In this document: one piece after another, positions 1 through 8,160 of the stretch | Numbering within the stretch: position 1 is the first letter of the stretch | Layout: each line of letters starts with the position of its first letter | Assembly: GCF_009909195.1 (NCBI RefSeq) | Contig: NZ_JAAAMU010000026.1 | Coordinates: 16,870 to 80,869 of the forward strand | Reading direction: 5' to 3' | From: Paenibacillus sacheonensis | Lineage (GTDB): Bacteria > Bacillota > Bacilli > Paenibacillales > Paenibacillaceae | DNA length: 64,000 nucleotides | Notes under the pieces: model-generated | Seen by the model: only the letters and a program-made list of their open reading frames with translations | Databases searched by the model: none | What the model was told of the DNA's origin: nothing | Made by a program: the position numbers and the translations under genes

Positions 1-801
1 TGCTTTAGCCGCAATGATGTGCATCAACGGGCCGCCTTGGGAGCCGGGGAATACCGCTTTGTCGATCGCTTGCGCCCATGCTTTGCGGCATAGGATCATA
101 CCGCCGCGCGGTCCGCGAAGCGTCTTGTGCGTCGTCGTCGTCACGAAGTGCGCATGCGGAACCGGGCTTGGGTGAAGACCCGCGGCTACCAGACCTGCGA
201 TATGCGCCATGTCGACGAAGAGCAGCGCGCCTACGTCATTGGCGATTTGGCCGAGTTTCTCGAAATCGATGATGCGCGGGTACGCCGAAGCGCCTGCGAC
301 GATCATGCGAGGGCGGTGTTTGAACGCCAGCTTGCGCACTTCTTCGTAATCGATCGTGAACGTGTTCTCGTTAACGCCGTAAGCAACGAAATTGTACAGC
401 AGGCCGGATGCGTTAACCGGGCTGCCGTGGGTCAAGTGACCGCCGTGCGCGAGGTTCATGCCGAGAACGGTATCGCCGGGATTCAAGGCCGCCAGGTAAA
501 CAGCCATGTTGGCTTGCGCGCCGGAGTGAGGCTGAACGTTGGCATGCTCGGCGCCGAAAAGTTCTTTGGCGCGATTGCGCGCGATATCTTCCGCGATATC
601 GACATGCTCGCATCCGCCGTAGTAGCGTTTGCCCGGGTAGCCTTCCGCGTATTTGTTCGTCAGGACGGAGCCCATCGCTTCCAGAACCGCCTCGGAGACG
701 ATGTTCTCGGATGCGATCAGCTCGATGTTGTCGCGCTGGCGCTGCAGCTCCAGGCCCATTGCTTTCATGATTTCGGGATCTTGCTTACGTAGGTTTTCCA
801 T
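1..801 (-). CDS. glyA: Serine hydroxymethyltransferase, 3' end beyond the window
   Basis: PLP enzyme of one-carbon metabolism that interconverts serine and glycine while charging tetrahydrofolate; cytoplasmic. The visible 267 residues are the N-terminal two thirds of a protein normally about 415 long. The PLP lysine lies in TTTTHKTLRGPRGG (Lys226), and the GGCEHVD and SGAQANM segments are typical. The start is ATG at 801, preceded by GGAGGAG at good spacing. It heads the familiar glyA-ywlG-rpiB-ywlE block, transcribed leftward. The reading frame is intact up to the window edge. Identification is certain; only the C-terminus is missing. Confidence 0.97.
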   Translation of the reverse strand, partial: MENLRKQDPEIMKAMGLELQRQRDNIELIASENIVSEAVLEAMGSVLTNKYAEGYPGKRYYGGCEHVDIAEDIARNRAKELFGAEHANVQPHSGAQANMAVYLAALNPGDTVLGMNLAHGGHLTHGSPVNASGLLYNFVAYGVNENTFTIDYEEVRKLAFKHRPRMIVAGASAYPRIIDFEKLGQIANDVGALLFVDMAHIAGLVAAGLHPSPVPHAHFVTTTTHKTLRGPRGGMILCRKAWAQAIDKAVFPGSQGGPLMHIIAAKA

Positions 802-915
802 AATTATATCTCCTCCTAAAAGTTAAATGAGCGCAGCCCGGAGCCGGGAGTAAGGATGAACCGGCATGAAAACAACCGATCCGGTCCGATGCATGCGCGT
901 AGTCATGACGATGCG

Positions 916-1530
916 TTAGTCGCAGTTGCCGCTGGCGGCGTCCGCCTCCGGCTCGCGCACATAAACCGCACGTTCCCCGCCGATCAACTTCGGCCTCGTG
1001 AAGGCCATCGTCAAATGAGCGGACCCGATCGAACGAACGGATGGGCGCACCGGTACCGCAACGCGCTTCAAATGCATGCCGATGAACGTGTCGCCGATAT
1101 CGATGCCGGCATGCGCCTGCACGGTTTCGACGAGGCACGCGTCAGGCAGCGCGCGGAACGCATAGGCTGCCATGGAGCCGCCCGCTTTCCGCACCGGGAC
1201 GGCCGATACGAGCTCAAGCCCGTACCGCTCCGCCGCTTCGCGTTCGATGACAAGCGCCCTGTTCAAATGCTCGCAGCATTGAAAGACCGGGTAAAAGCCA
1301 AGCTCGCGCCGCACAGCTTCGATGCCGGCATAGATCGCCTCCGCCGTCTCCAGCGTGCCGGACGTGCCGATCCGCTGGCCAAGCACCTCGCTCGTGGACA
1401 CGCCCACGACGAGCAATTGCCCTTGCCGGAGGTTCCCGGCCTCCGCCAGCTCGCGCACGGCCGTCTCCACGTCACTCGTCAGTCGCGCCGGCTGCCAAGC
1501 CGCTTCCGTATCCATATGGCTCACGGTCAT
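916..1530 (-). CDS. ywlG: UPF0340 / TIGR01440 family protein (YwlG)
   Basis: A 204-residue conserved protein of unknown function, found in Bacillota between rpiB and glyA. Recognisable features are the VVGVSTSEVLGQRIGT stretch, the FQCCEHLNRALV stretch with paired cysteines near residue 84, and a GGSMAAYAF segment. It starts 7 bases after the rpiB stop, so the two are probably co-transcribed and translationally linked. AAGGAG is only three bases from ATG 1530, so GTG at 1524 or ATG at 1515 may be the real start. Family assignment rests on sequence resemblance and gene order; no activity can be inferred. Confidence 0.9.
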   Translation of the reverse strand: MTVSHMDTEAAWQPARLTSDVETAVRELAEAGNLRQGQLLVVGVSTSEVLGQRIGTSGTLETAEAIYAGIEAVRRELGFYPVFQCCEHLNRALVIEREAAERYGLELVSAVPVRKAGGSMAAYAFRALPDACLVETVQAHAGIDIGDTFIGMHLKRVAVPVRPSVRSIGSAHLTMAFTRPKLIGGERAVYVREPEADAASGNCD

Positions 1531-1537
1531 CCGCTCC

Positions 1538-2005
1538 TTATTCCGCGTGCGCGGGATGCGCGTATTTCGCTTCGATCTGCTTCACTTTGCCCAAACGGCC
1601 GACATGACGCTCGCCGCCCGAGAACGGCGTTTCCAGCCAGATGCGGATGATTTCCTGCGCGATGCCCGGTCCGATGACGCGCTCGCCCATGGCCAGCACG
1701 TTGGTGTCGTTGTGGTCGCGCGTCGCTTGCGCCGAGAACATGTCGTGCACGAGCGCGCAGCGGATGCCCGTTACTTTGTTCGCGGCGATCGACATTCCGA
1801 TGCCCGTGCCGCAAATGAGAATACCCCGATCAGCTTTCCCTTGCGCGACCAGCTCGCATACCGGCAGCGCGTAATCCGGATAATCGACGGACTGCTCGCA
1901 GTCGCAGCCGACATCCTCCACTTCATGGCCCAGCGATTGAATGAATGGGACAACGACTTCCTTTAGGCTGAAGCCCCCGTGGTCTGCTCCGATGGCGATT
2001 TTCAT
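1538..2005 (-). CDS. rpiB: Ribose-5-phosphate isomerase B
   Basis: Interconverts ribose 5-phosphate and ribulose 5-phosphate in the non-oxidative pentose phosphate pathway. The 155-residue protein opens with IAIGADHGGFSLKE, and holds GILICGTGIGMSIAANK (active-site cysteine loop) and the HDMFSAQATRDHNDTNVLAMG stretch typical of RpiB/LacAB. ATG 2005 follows GGGAGG. The C-terminal tail after the VGRLGKVKQIE segment is a few residues longer than in E. coli RpiB. LacA/LacB-type sugar isomerases share the fold, but gene order favours RpiB. Confidence 0.95.
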   Translation of the reverse strand: MKIAIGADHGGFSLKEVVVPFIQSLGHEVEDVGCDCEQSVDYPDYALPVCELVAQGKADRGILICGTGIGMSIAANKVTGIRCALVHDMFSAQATRDHNDTNVLAMGERVIGPGIAQEIIRIWLETPFSGGERHVGRLGKVKQIEAKYAHPAHAE

Positions 2006-2095
2006 CCTGCATATACCTCCCGATTGAGACCGCGCGATGGCGGAAATTGTCGATTCGCAATGGTTCTAGTATACCTGATTTCGCCGGAAAAGACG

Positions 2096-2130
2096 AAAAA
2101 AGAGCAAGCATGCTTACGCACGCTGCTCTT
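2096..2130 (-). terminator. Intrinsic terminator downstream of ywlE
   Basis: On the minus strand, AAGAGCA and GCGTGC pair with GCATGC and TGCTCTT around a GTAA loop with one bulge, followed by a T run. It lies between ywlE (upstream) and rpiB and should end the mntP-ywlE transcript. Confidence 0.7.
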
Positions 2131-2280
2131 TGCCCAGGCGACCGGCCGTATGATCCGATGCTCCACCGTGGTTGGACCCACTTTCGTCGCCAGTTACATC
2201 GGAAACCGTCTTTAATTGCTTTTATCATACCGGATCATGCCGGCAAAATCAATCCATTCCGGGCGAAATGCCCCACCCAA

Positions 2281-2862
2281 TTATTTACGCTGCTGCAGCC
2301 GGTCGAGCAGCTTGTGAAGGGCTTTCTCGATCTCCGCTGCGCTCTCTTCGTAAATCTGAACCGAGCCGCCGAAGGGATCGGCGATGTCGAAGCTCGGGAT
2401 GCCGGCTTCCAGCTCGAGCAGCCTGCGGCGCTCCGCGTCCGTCAGCTGCCCGCCGAGCGCCTGCTTCATTTGGAAATCCGTATACAAGCTCTCCAGCTCC
2501 GCGATTCGCCGCTGCCCCTCTTCGTCCTGGTGCACGAATTCCAGCAGCGTATGCGTCTTATCGACGGCCGCAGGGAAGCGCTGGAGCAGATGCCGCTTAT
2601 GGCTGGCCGTCATCGTCAAGATAAGATCCGCCCAAGTGATCGATCCGCTCTCGAGCGCAGTAGACCCGTTATTATGATGAATGTCCCGCCTGCGAAGCAC
2701 GGACTGCGCGTTCGTCGATACTGGCAGCCCGTCGACCGTGGATACGCCGGCGGAGCGGACCTCCAGGGACACGCCGCGCTTCTGGGCAAGCGACCGAAGC
2801 ATCGCCTCCGCCATGGGCGAGCGGCAAGTGTTGCCGGTACATACGAATAAAATCCGTTTCAT
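2281..2862 (-). CDS. ywlE: Low-molecular-weight protein phosphatase, YwlE type (protein arginine phosphatase)
   Basis: Cysteine-dependent phosphatase. The P-loop CTGNTCRSP begins at Cys8 and includes Thr12; the equivalent threonine sets B. subtilis YwlE apart as a phosphoarginine phosphatase opposing McsB in CtsR/Clp control. The general acid is in DPFG (Asp162). The ATG follows GAGGAGGG. At 193 residues it is about 40 longer than B. subtilis YwlE. The excess is a charged, helix-prone insertion at roughly residues 110-155, just before the DPFG loop. Substrate specificity is inferred from the P-loop threonine and gene order, not shown. Confidence 0.9.
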   Translation of the reverse strand: MKRILFVCTGNTCRSPMAEAMLRSLAQKRGVSLEVRSAGVSTVDGLPVSTNAQSVLRRRDIHHNNGSTALESGSITWADLILTMTASHKRHLLQRFPAAVDKTHTLLEFVHQDEEGQRRIAELESLYTDFQMKQALGGQLTDAERRRLLELEAGIPSFDIADPFGGSVQIYEESAAEIEKALHKLLDRLQQRK

Positions 2863-2902
2863 GCGAGAGCCCTCCTCTAAGTTGATGGCAGGCTTGCTGC
2901 CT

Positions 2903-3463
2903 TCAGAATATGATTAACAGCCCAAACGTAAATAGAATGACCCCGCCGATCGCTTCCCCGTATTCGCCGAGGCTGGAGCTGACCCTGCGGCCGAGCATCA
3001 ATCCCGCGATGGACATGCAGCCGCCGGCCAAGCCGAACAGCAGCACCGCGACCAGCATATCCACGGCGAACATGCCGAGCGAGAGACCGACCGAGAACGA
3101 ATCGATGCTGACGCTGAGCGCGAAGATCAGCATGCCCCAGCCGCTGCGGGGATTAATCGACGTCACCGCCCCGCCGCGGAGCGAGGTGTAAATCATATGG
3201 CCGCCGAGCAAGAGCAGCAGCCCGCCCCCGGCCAAAGCGGCTACGCTGCCAAGCAGCGCGCCGACGTAATTGCCCGTGAAAATGCCCATCACCGGCATCA
3301 AGATATGAAAAAGCGCGATAAGCGCGCTCAGCTTGAGAATGTCCAGCAGCCGAATGCCTTTGAGCCCGATGCCCACGCCTAGCGAAAATGCATCCATCCC
3401 GAGTGCCAGCGCGATAATGACCAGCGTCATCAACTGCCCCGCGTGCATGCCCGTCTCCACCAT
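2903..3463 (-). CDS. mntP: Manganese efflux pump MntP
   Basis: Six-helix membrane protein that exports Mn2+. Two internally related halves are visible: ALALGMDAFSLGVGIG near the N-terminus and ALSVSIDSFSVGLSLG in the middle, each with the conserved Asp in a helix. Starting at ATG 3463, with AGGGAG nine bases upstream, gives 186 residues, the usual family length. The open frame extends to a TTG at 3496, and ATG 3484 and ATG 3448 are alternatives. It is the YwlD position in the Bacillus gene order. I saw no yybP-ykoY (manganese) riboswitch upstream. Confidence 0.9.
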   Translation of the reverse strand: MVETGMHAGQLMTLVIIALALGMDAFSLGVGIGLKGIRLLDILKLSALIALFHILMPVMGIFTGNYVGALLGSVAALAGGGLLLLLGGHMIYTSLRGGAVTSINPRSGWGMLIFALSVSIDSFSVGLSLGMFAVDMLVAVLLFGLAGGCMSIAGLMLGRRVSSSLGEYGEAIGGVILFTFGLLIIF

Positions 3464-3496
3464 GCCGAACCACTCCCTGTCCATAATCTCATCCAA

Positions 3497-3857
3497 GCAT
3501 ATGCGGACAAGGTTGGAAAGATGACCGGAAGGGCTGGTTGGATTGGCGGGAAGGGTGGTTGGATTGGCAAGAAAGCTGGTTAAAGGCTGAGACGGCGATT
3601 CTAAGCGAAGGCAGTTTAGCGGAACGGTCAGGCTAGCGCGATGGGCAGGCTAGCGACGGGCGACATGCAATGGCCAGTGGCGAGTTGTGAGCCGTTATTC
3701 AAAGCGTTCTGCCGCGTGGGGCTGCGCAATTCGTGCAGCAGACCCTAGCCAGCGAAGCCTGGGATGAAGTGCTGCCGGTGACTTGCCAATGTAGTGCACC
3801 TCTTGGCTCGATTCGGCTTGGCTTGCGGCGCCGGCAGGCTGCGGCGCGACAGCCGCG
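3497..3857. other. Intergenic spacer with short direct repeats
   Basis: No gene seen. The stretch 3531-3582 has two imperfect copies of a GGTTGGATTGGC-containing 25-mer. Further along, GGCAGGCTAGCG-like words recur. Composition is slightly G-rich on the plus strand. No promoter could be called with confidence. Confidence 0.5.
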
Positions 3858-4964
3858 TTAGACGCGGACGACCGCGTGGCCGGCTGCTTTGGCCAGGCGG
3901 TTCATGAGCGCGTGCCCGATGCCCTGCTCGGGGCACGTCTCGGCCCAGATGCGCTGCACGCCCTGCGCATCGAACTCGCGCAGCGAGGTATATAAGCCGT
4001 GCGCGGCGGTGTCGAGCCGCGCCAGGCTGCCGACGACGAGCACGCAGTCGGCGTCGTACCGGGCGGCATGCTCGGCAAAGGCGAGCACGCCCGTCCGCTC
4101 GCCGCTCTCGCGCGCCCTGCGGACGGCGGCATTGATCCAATCGGCGACCGCGCCCGGTTCGCCCTTGACCAGCTGCATCTGCCCTTGCGGCGCATAATGC
4201 GCGTACTTCATGCCGGGGGACCGCGGCGCCTGCCCGGCTGCCGCATCCTCCGCGGCTTCGGGCGCGGCGACGGCGTCGTAGACGACCGTCGCTCCGGCTT
4301 CCTGGAGGTCCTCGGCGGTGACCCCGCCCGGGCGCAGGATCCGTACGGTGCCGCCATCCACGACCTCGACGACGGTGGACTCCAGTCCCACGCCGGCGGC
4401 GCCGCCGTCGACAATGCCGTCGATCCGGCCGCTCAGGTCGCCCCGCACATGCGCGGCCAGCGTCGGACTCGGACGGCCGGAACGATTCGCGCTCGGCGCG
4501 GCGAGCGGGCAGCCCGATTCCGCGATCAGCGCGAGCGCCACGGGATGCGCAGGCATGCGCACTGCCACCGTATCGAGGCCTGCCGTGACGCGCGCCGATA
4601 CCGCGCCGGGCTTCACGGGCAGCACGATCGTCAGCGGCCCCGGCCAAAACCGGTCCATGAGCCGATCCGCCAACGCGCCAGCTCCCTCCGCCGCAAGCGG
4701 AAGCGTCAGCTCTGCGAGCTGCGCGAGGTCCGAGATATGGACGATGAGCGGATTGTCCGAAGGCCTGCCTTTGGCCTCGAAGATCCGCGCCACCGCATCC
4801 GTCCGGCGAGCGTCCGCGCCAAGACCATACACCGTCTCCGTCGGAAAGGCGACGGCGCCTCCCGCTCGCAGCAATTCCGCGGCCGCTCGCAACTGCTCAC
4901 GATCCGGATCCTGGCTGTCCACGCGCCAAAAGCTTGTATTTCGTAGAGGTACATTCATATTCAC
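3858..4964 (-). CDS. ywlC: L-threonylcarbamoyladenylate synthase, long Sua5 type (YwlC)
   Basis: Makes threonylcarbamoyl-AMP from threonine, bicarbonate and ATP for t6A37 in ANN-decoding tRNAs. The N-terminal YrdC domain shows AFPTETVYGLGADA, the KGRPSDNPLIVHI stretch and SANRSGRPSPT. A linker with SPGMKYAHYAPQG leads to the C-terminal Sua5 domain, giving the 368-residue length of Sua5 rather than the short TsaC. GTG 4964 sits eight bases after GGAG; ATG 4958 is an alternative. Its place between mntP and spoIIR matches the Bacillus order. Confidence 0.95.
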   Translation of the reverse strand: MNMNVPLRNTSFWRVDSQDPDREQLRAAAELLRAGGAVAFPTETVYGLGADARRTDAVARIFEAKGRPSDNPLIVHISDLAQLAELTLPLAAEGAGALADRLMDRFWPGPLTIVLPVKPGAVSARVTAGLDTVAVRMPAHPVALALIAESGCPLAAPSANRSGRPSPTLAAHVRGDLSGRIDGIVDGGAAGVGLESTVVEVVDGGTVRILRPGGVTAEDLQEAGATVVYDAVAAPEAAEDAAAGQAPRSPGMKYAHYAPQGQMQLVKGEPGAVADWINAAVRRARESGERTGVLAFAEHAARYDADCVLVVGSLARLDTAAHGLYTSLREFDAQGVQRIWAETCPEQGIGHALMNRLAKAAGHAVVRV

Positions 4965-5063
4965 GTTCGTTTCTCCAGCTTCTGCAAAAATGCTTCTTTT
5001 TATAGCTATTATACCATACGCGTTACCGCATGAAACAAAGCAGGCCCGCTCACGGCTGCCTAT

Positions 5064-5102
5064 AAAAAAATCAGGCCCATTCGCATAACGCGAGTGAGCC
5101 TG
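5064..5102 (-). terminator. Intrinsic terminator after spoIIR
   Basis: On the minus strand, CAGGCTCACTCGC pairs with GCGAATGGGCCTG (one mismatch) around GTTAT and is followed by a T tract. It separates spoIIR from ywlC. Confidence 0.75.
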
Positions 5103-5112
5103 TCGTCCATCA

Positions 5113-5859
5113 TTAGCTGAACAGATGTTTGATGAAGCTGAAGATCGATTTGAGCAGCTCCCACAGGAAAAACTTCACTTCCGGCTGCTGCGGCGCGCCG
5201 TTGTCGCTACCGTCTACCGCAGAGGCCTTCGCGTCTGTTTGCTTGACGTTTGCTGCGTTGTCCACTTGTTTATTGCTGTCATTCCCGGTATCGCCCGCTT
5301 TTGATGCCGCTGTCGTCACGGCTGCCGTCGCCGGGGTTGATGATTCGCCGCTCACGGCGTCCACGAAGCAAAGAGGAGGAAACAGCACGCACCACCAGTT
5401 CTGTCCGGCACCTGCGCCGAGGGTAATACGAAGCGCTTCATAGTTGCCGGCCGGGTAAACTTCCGTACCGTATATTTTGGTGGGGAACGGGACGATCCCG
5501 AGTTCCGCCTTGTATCCGTAGTGGAATCCGCGCGCTTGGAGCTTCGCGGCAATCAGAGTATTGATGTCGCCTATGCGGGCGTTGATCGTGCTGCGGGCTT
5601 CTTCGATCGTTTGGGGACCGGTAACCCAGGTTTTCATTTCCTCGACGATCGCATCGCGAACCTCGCGCTTGACCAGTTGGTCCATCGCGCTATCGGAATT
5701 CGCGAGAATGCGCAGGCGGATGGATTCCGAAGGGATGCTGCCGCCGGCAATCGCCGCGTCTGCACGCTGGAGCTCCCAGCTCATGAGAAGAATTGCCGCA
5801 ATCAGAACAACGTAGCCGTACACCGGACGATAAGGAAAACGGGAATAAGTGCGGATCAT
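5113..5859 (-). CDS. spoIIR: Stage II sporulation protein R (SpoIIR)
   Basis: Secreted signalling protein made in the forespore under sigma-F; it triggers SpoIIGA to process pro-sigma-E in the mother cell. An N-terminal signal/anchor segment (YGYVVLIAAILLMSW) is followed by the diagnostic ESIRLRILANSDSAMDQ stretch and by NWWCVLFPPLCFVD. A Ser/Thr/Ala-rich linker leads to the C-terminal SEVKFFLWELLKSIF-like helix. The open frame runs to 5961, but ATG 5859 has AAAGGAG at proper spacing and gives a normal N-terminus. A near-perfect sigma-F promoter lies about 70 bases upstream. Confidence 0.96.
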   Translation of the reverse strand: MIRTYSRFPYRPVYGYVVLIAAILLMSWELQRADAAIAGGSIPSESIRLRILANSDSAMDQLVKREVRDAIVEEMKTWVTGPQTIEEARSTINARIGDINTLIAAKLQARGFHYGYKAELGIVPFPTKIYGTEVYPAGNYEALRITLGAGAGQNWWCVLFPPLCFVDAVSGESSTPATAAVTTAASKAGDTGNDSNKQVDNAANVKQTDAKASAVDGSDNGAPQQPEVKFFLWELLKSIFSFIKHLFS

Positions 5860-5924
5860 TTGACACAAGCTCCTTTGTGGCACCCGTCGGTGCGGCGGCT
5901 TGCGTTCCGGAACGATAATATTCC

Positions 5925-5954
5925 CATTATGTCCGGCGATGGCAGTCTCTAAAC
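5925..5954 (-). promoter_or_regulatory. Sigma-F promoter of spoIIR
   Basis: On the minus strand the -35 GTTTA (5950-5954) is separated by exactly 15 bases from GGACATAATG (5925-5934). Both match the published sigma-F pattern GYWTA-N15-GGNNANAMTN. This fits the known forespore-specific expression of spoIIR. Confidence 0.8.
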
Positions 5955-5961
5955 CTAGCAA

Positions 5962-6710
5962 TCTAGTGAAATTGAGAATCTGTCGGCGGGCGTTGGAGCG
6001 GCGGGGGTGCGGCGGGCAAAGGGGTGGGAAGGCGAAGTTAGTGGCGCCTGGGGCGGGCTGTGGAGTTGCTGGCTCGGCATGGCGGGTTGCGAAGCTGCTT
6101 GCGTGCGACGATGGGCTGCGGTGCTGCTGGCTTGCGAGGATCTGTAGCGAAGCTGTTAACTCCCGGGGCGGTGCTCAAAACTGGCGGCATGAGAAAACGG
6201 GCTGCGGAGTTGCTTGCATGCATGGACGGTCTGAGGAGTAGCTGGCGCGGGAAAACGAGTTGCGAAGCTTTGGCACAAGTCTGCGGGCTGTGAAGCTACT
6301 GCACGATGGGACGGGCCTCGGAGCTATGGGAACGCGGAAAGACGGGCTACGTAACTGCTAGTACGAGAGGAATGGCTGCGGGGCAACCTTCTGTCTAACG
6401 AATGTCACAAACCTTATTCGTGCGATTTTGCCTTCTGCCAAACTCTAACGATTACAGGAGAGCTTATTCGTCGAAAAACAGGCCCTAACGAGCGATTCGA
6501 GGAGCATTAACGCCTGTGAGATGCGTTAGAATTCCAAACGGCTCCAAAACCCGCCAATAAGGCTTCTGAGGATCGTTAGATTTTTCTCCGTCCTCTTCCG
6601 TCCCCCCCAATGTAGCGCGTGCAGACCGAAGCAGTGATCTAACAACTTCGAACAGAGTCGGGGGACGCGCCCGGACTCGTTATGATGCGGTATGTGTGAA
6701 TGGCTAAAAA
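5962..6710. repeat. Gene-free spacer with degenerate repeats and TAACG/CGTTA palindromes
   Basis: No supported gene. The part 6000-6370 repeats words like GCGAAGCTGCTTGCG and GGAGTTGCT at irregular spacing. The part 6380-6590 has recurring CTAACGA / CGTTAG elements, including one exact TAACG-N11-CGTTA hairpin at 6508-6528. The same hairpin with identical spacing recurs near 56.1 kb. Confidence 0.55.
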
Positions 6711-6711
6711 G

Positions 6712-6747
6712 AAAAAGCCAGCCCCGTCGTTAACAGGTGCCGGCTTA
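6712..6747 (-). terminator. Intrinsic terminator after prmC
   Basis: On the minus strand, AAGCCGGC and ACC pair with GGGGCTGGCTT (one mismatch, one G-U), followed by TTTTTC. It ends the prmC transcript before the repeat-rich spacer. Confidence 0.65.
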
Positions 6748-6781
6748 GCGTACCTCTATCGCGCAGTTATCGCCGCGCGTT

Positions 6782-8005
6782 CTACTCCACCGCCAGCACA
6801 TGGCGGTCGATGCCCGCATAGTCAGGGATGATGCGGACTTCGCGCCAAGCGCCGATGCCGCGCAGCAGGTCGGCGACCGCCTCGGCCTGGCCGATGCCGA
6901 GCTCGAAGCCGACGATGCGCGGCAGCGCGGAGAGCTGCGAGAGCTGCTCCGCCATGCGGCGGTACGGCGTAAGGCCGTCGTCGCCGCCGTCGAGCGCGAG
7001 CCGCGGCTCGTGATCGCGCACCTCCGGCTGCAGGCCGGCAATGTCGCCCGCCGGTATATACGGCGGGTTGGAGACGAGCACGTCGATGCGCAGGCCGGCT
7101 ACGCCTCCGGCCGCGCCATCGACGCTGCCGGGCCGCGGCTGCGCGAACGGCCCGAGCAGGTCGCCCTGCACGAACGTCATGCGCGCGGCCGCTTCATGGC
7201 TCGCCGCGTTCGTGCGGGCGACCGCCAGCGCGTCCGGCGACAGGTCGGACGCGCACACCCGCCATCGCGGACGCAGCGTCGCCAGCGTCACGCCGATGGC
7301 GCCGCTGCCCGTGCCGACGTCGACGACCGTCGGCACGGCAGCGCTGGCCGCGGCAAGCGGCTCGCTCCCGATCTCCGCAGCTGATGCAGCCTCACCGGCT
7401 CCCTCGGCACCAGCAGGTCCGTCATCTCCCTGCTCCCCTGCAGTTCCCGCGGCCGTAGTCCCTAGCGCTTCCGCAGCTCCCCGGGATGCTGTCCCTCCGG
7501 CTCCTTCAGTCCCCTCGGCAAACTCAGCTCCCGACGCCTCCGGCCACAGCCGGTCGGCCGCTTCCAGCACGGCCTCCACGAGCAGCTCCGTCTCCGGCCG
7601 CGGGATGAGCACGGCCGGCGTCACCGCGAACGGCAAGCCGTAGAACCATTGCTCGCCGATCAGATATTGCACCGGCTCGCCCGCGGCCTTGCGCGAGAGC
7701 AGCTCCCGCCACCGCTTATAATGCTGCGGCGGGAACGGATCCCGCCAATCGCGCAGCAGCTGCGCGCGATCAAGACCCAGCACATGCAGGAGCAGAAGCT
7801 CCGCATTGCTGCGCGGTTCCGCGATGCCGCGCGCCTGCAGCATCGCGGCCGCCTTCAGACAAGCATCCGCGATCGTCATGGGGATGAGCAGCGACACGCC
7901 GACCCCCTCTGCTTCCAGCAGCGCAGCCACTTCTTCGGGAACTCCGCAGTCCCCATCCCGACCGTCCTTATCCGCATCGCTTCCATGATCCTTGTGCTCC
8001 GCCAT
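6782..8005 (-). CDS. prmC: Peptide chain release factor N5-glutamine methyltransferase PrmC, with extra segments
   Basis: Methylates the GGQ glutamine of RF1/RF2 using SAM. The SAM motif DVGTGSGAIG is at about residues 229-238 and the catalytic NPPY at 313-316; IPRPETE precedes them. At 407 residues it is about 120 longer than usual. The excess is a charged N-terminal extension of about 42 residues before MTIADACLKAA, the usual start, and an Ala/Gly/Glu-rich insertion at about 155-226 between the N-terminal helical domain and the methyltransferase fold. AAGGAG lies eight bases before ATG 8005, whereas the internal ATG 7879 has no ribosome site, so the extension is probably translated. It follows prfA, the usual pairing. 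Confidence 0.93.
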   Translation of the reverse strand: MAEHKDHGSDADKDGRDGDCGVPEEVAALLEAEGVGVSLLIPMTIADACLKAAAMLQARGIAEPRSNAELLLLHVLGLDRAQLLRDWRDPFPPQHYKRWRELLSRKAAGEPVQYLIGEQWFYGLPFAVTPAVLIPRPETELLVEAVLEAADRLWPEASGAEFAEGTEGAGGTASRGAAEALGTTAAGTAGEQGDDGPAGAEGAGEAASAAEIGSEPLAAASAAVPTVVDVGTGSGAIGVTLATLRPRWRVCASDLSPDALAVARTNAASHEAAARMTFVQGDLLGPFAQPRPGSVDGAAGGVAGLRIDVLVSNPPYIPAGDIAGLQPEVRDHEPRLALDGGDDGLTPYRRMAEQLSQLSALPRIVGFELGIGQAEAVADLLRGIGAWREVRIIPDYAGIDRHVLAVE

Positions 8006-8071
8006 ATCCACACCGCTCCTTCCATCCGCGTACTCAGCCGTTCAATCCATCTCTCAGCGTCGTGAGGCACC

Positions 8072-8140
8072 AAAAACGGGAGCGTGCCAAGGGGCAGCGC
8101 TGATATCGCTTCAGCGTTCTCCCCAAGACTGCTCCCGTTC
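8072..8140 (-). terminator. Long terminator-like hairpin between prfA and prmC
   Basis: On the minus strand AACGGGAGC pairs with GCTCCCGTT. Inner helices CTTGGGG/CCCCTTGG and CGCTGA/TCAGCG give a rod of about 60 nt ending in TTTTTGG. It lies in the 155-bp prfA-prmC gap and would be expected to reduce read-through from prfA. Confidence 0.65.
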
Positions 8141-8160
8141 ATCCCGACTATTGCGGGCGA

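Noticed and set aside
3464..3857. yybP-ykoY manganese riboswitch before mntP
   Set aside because: I could not find the conserved paired internal-loop elements in this leader.
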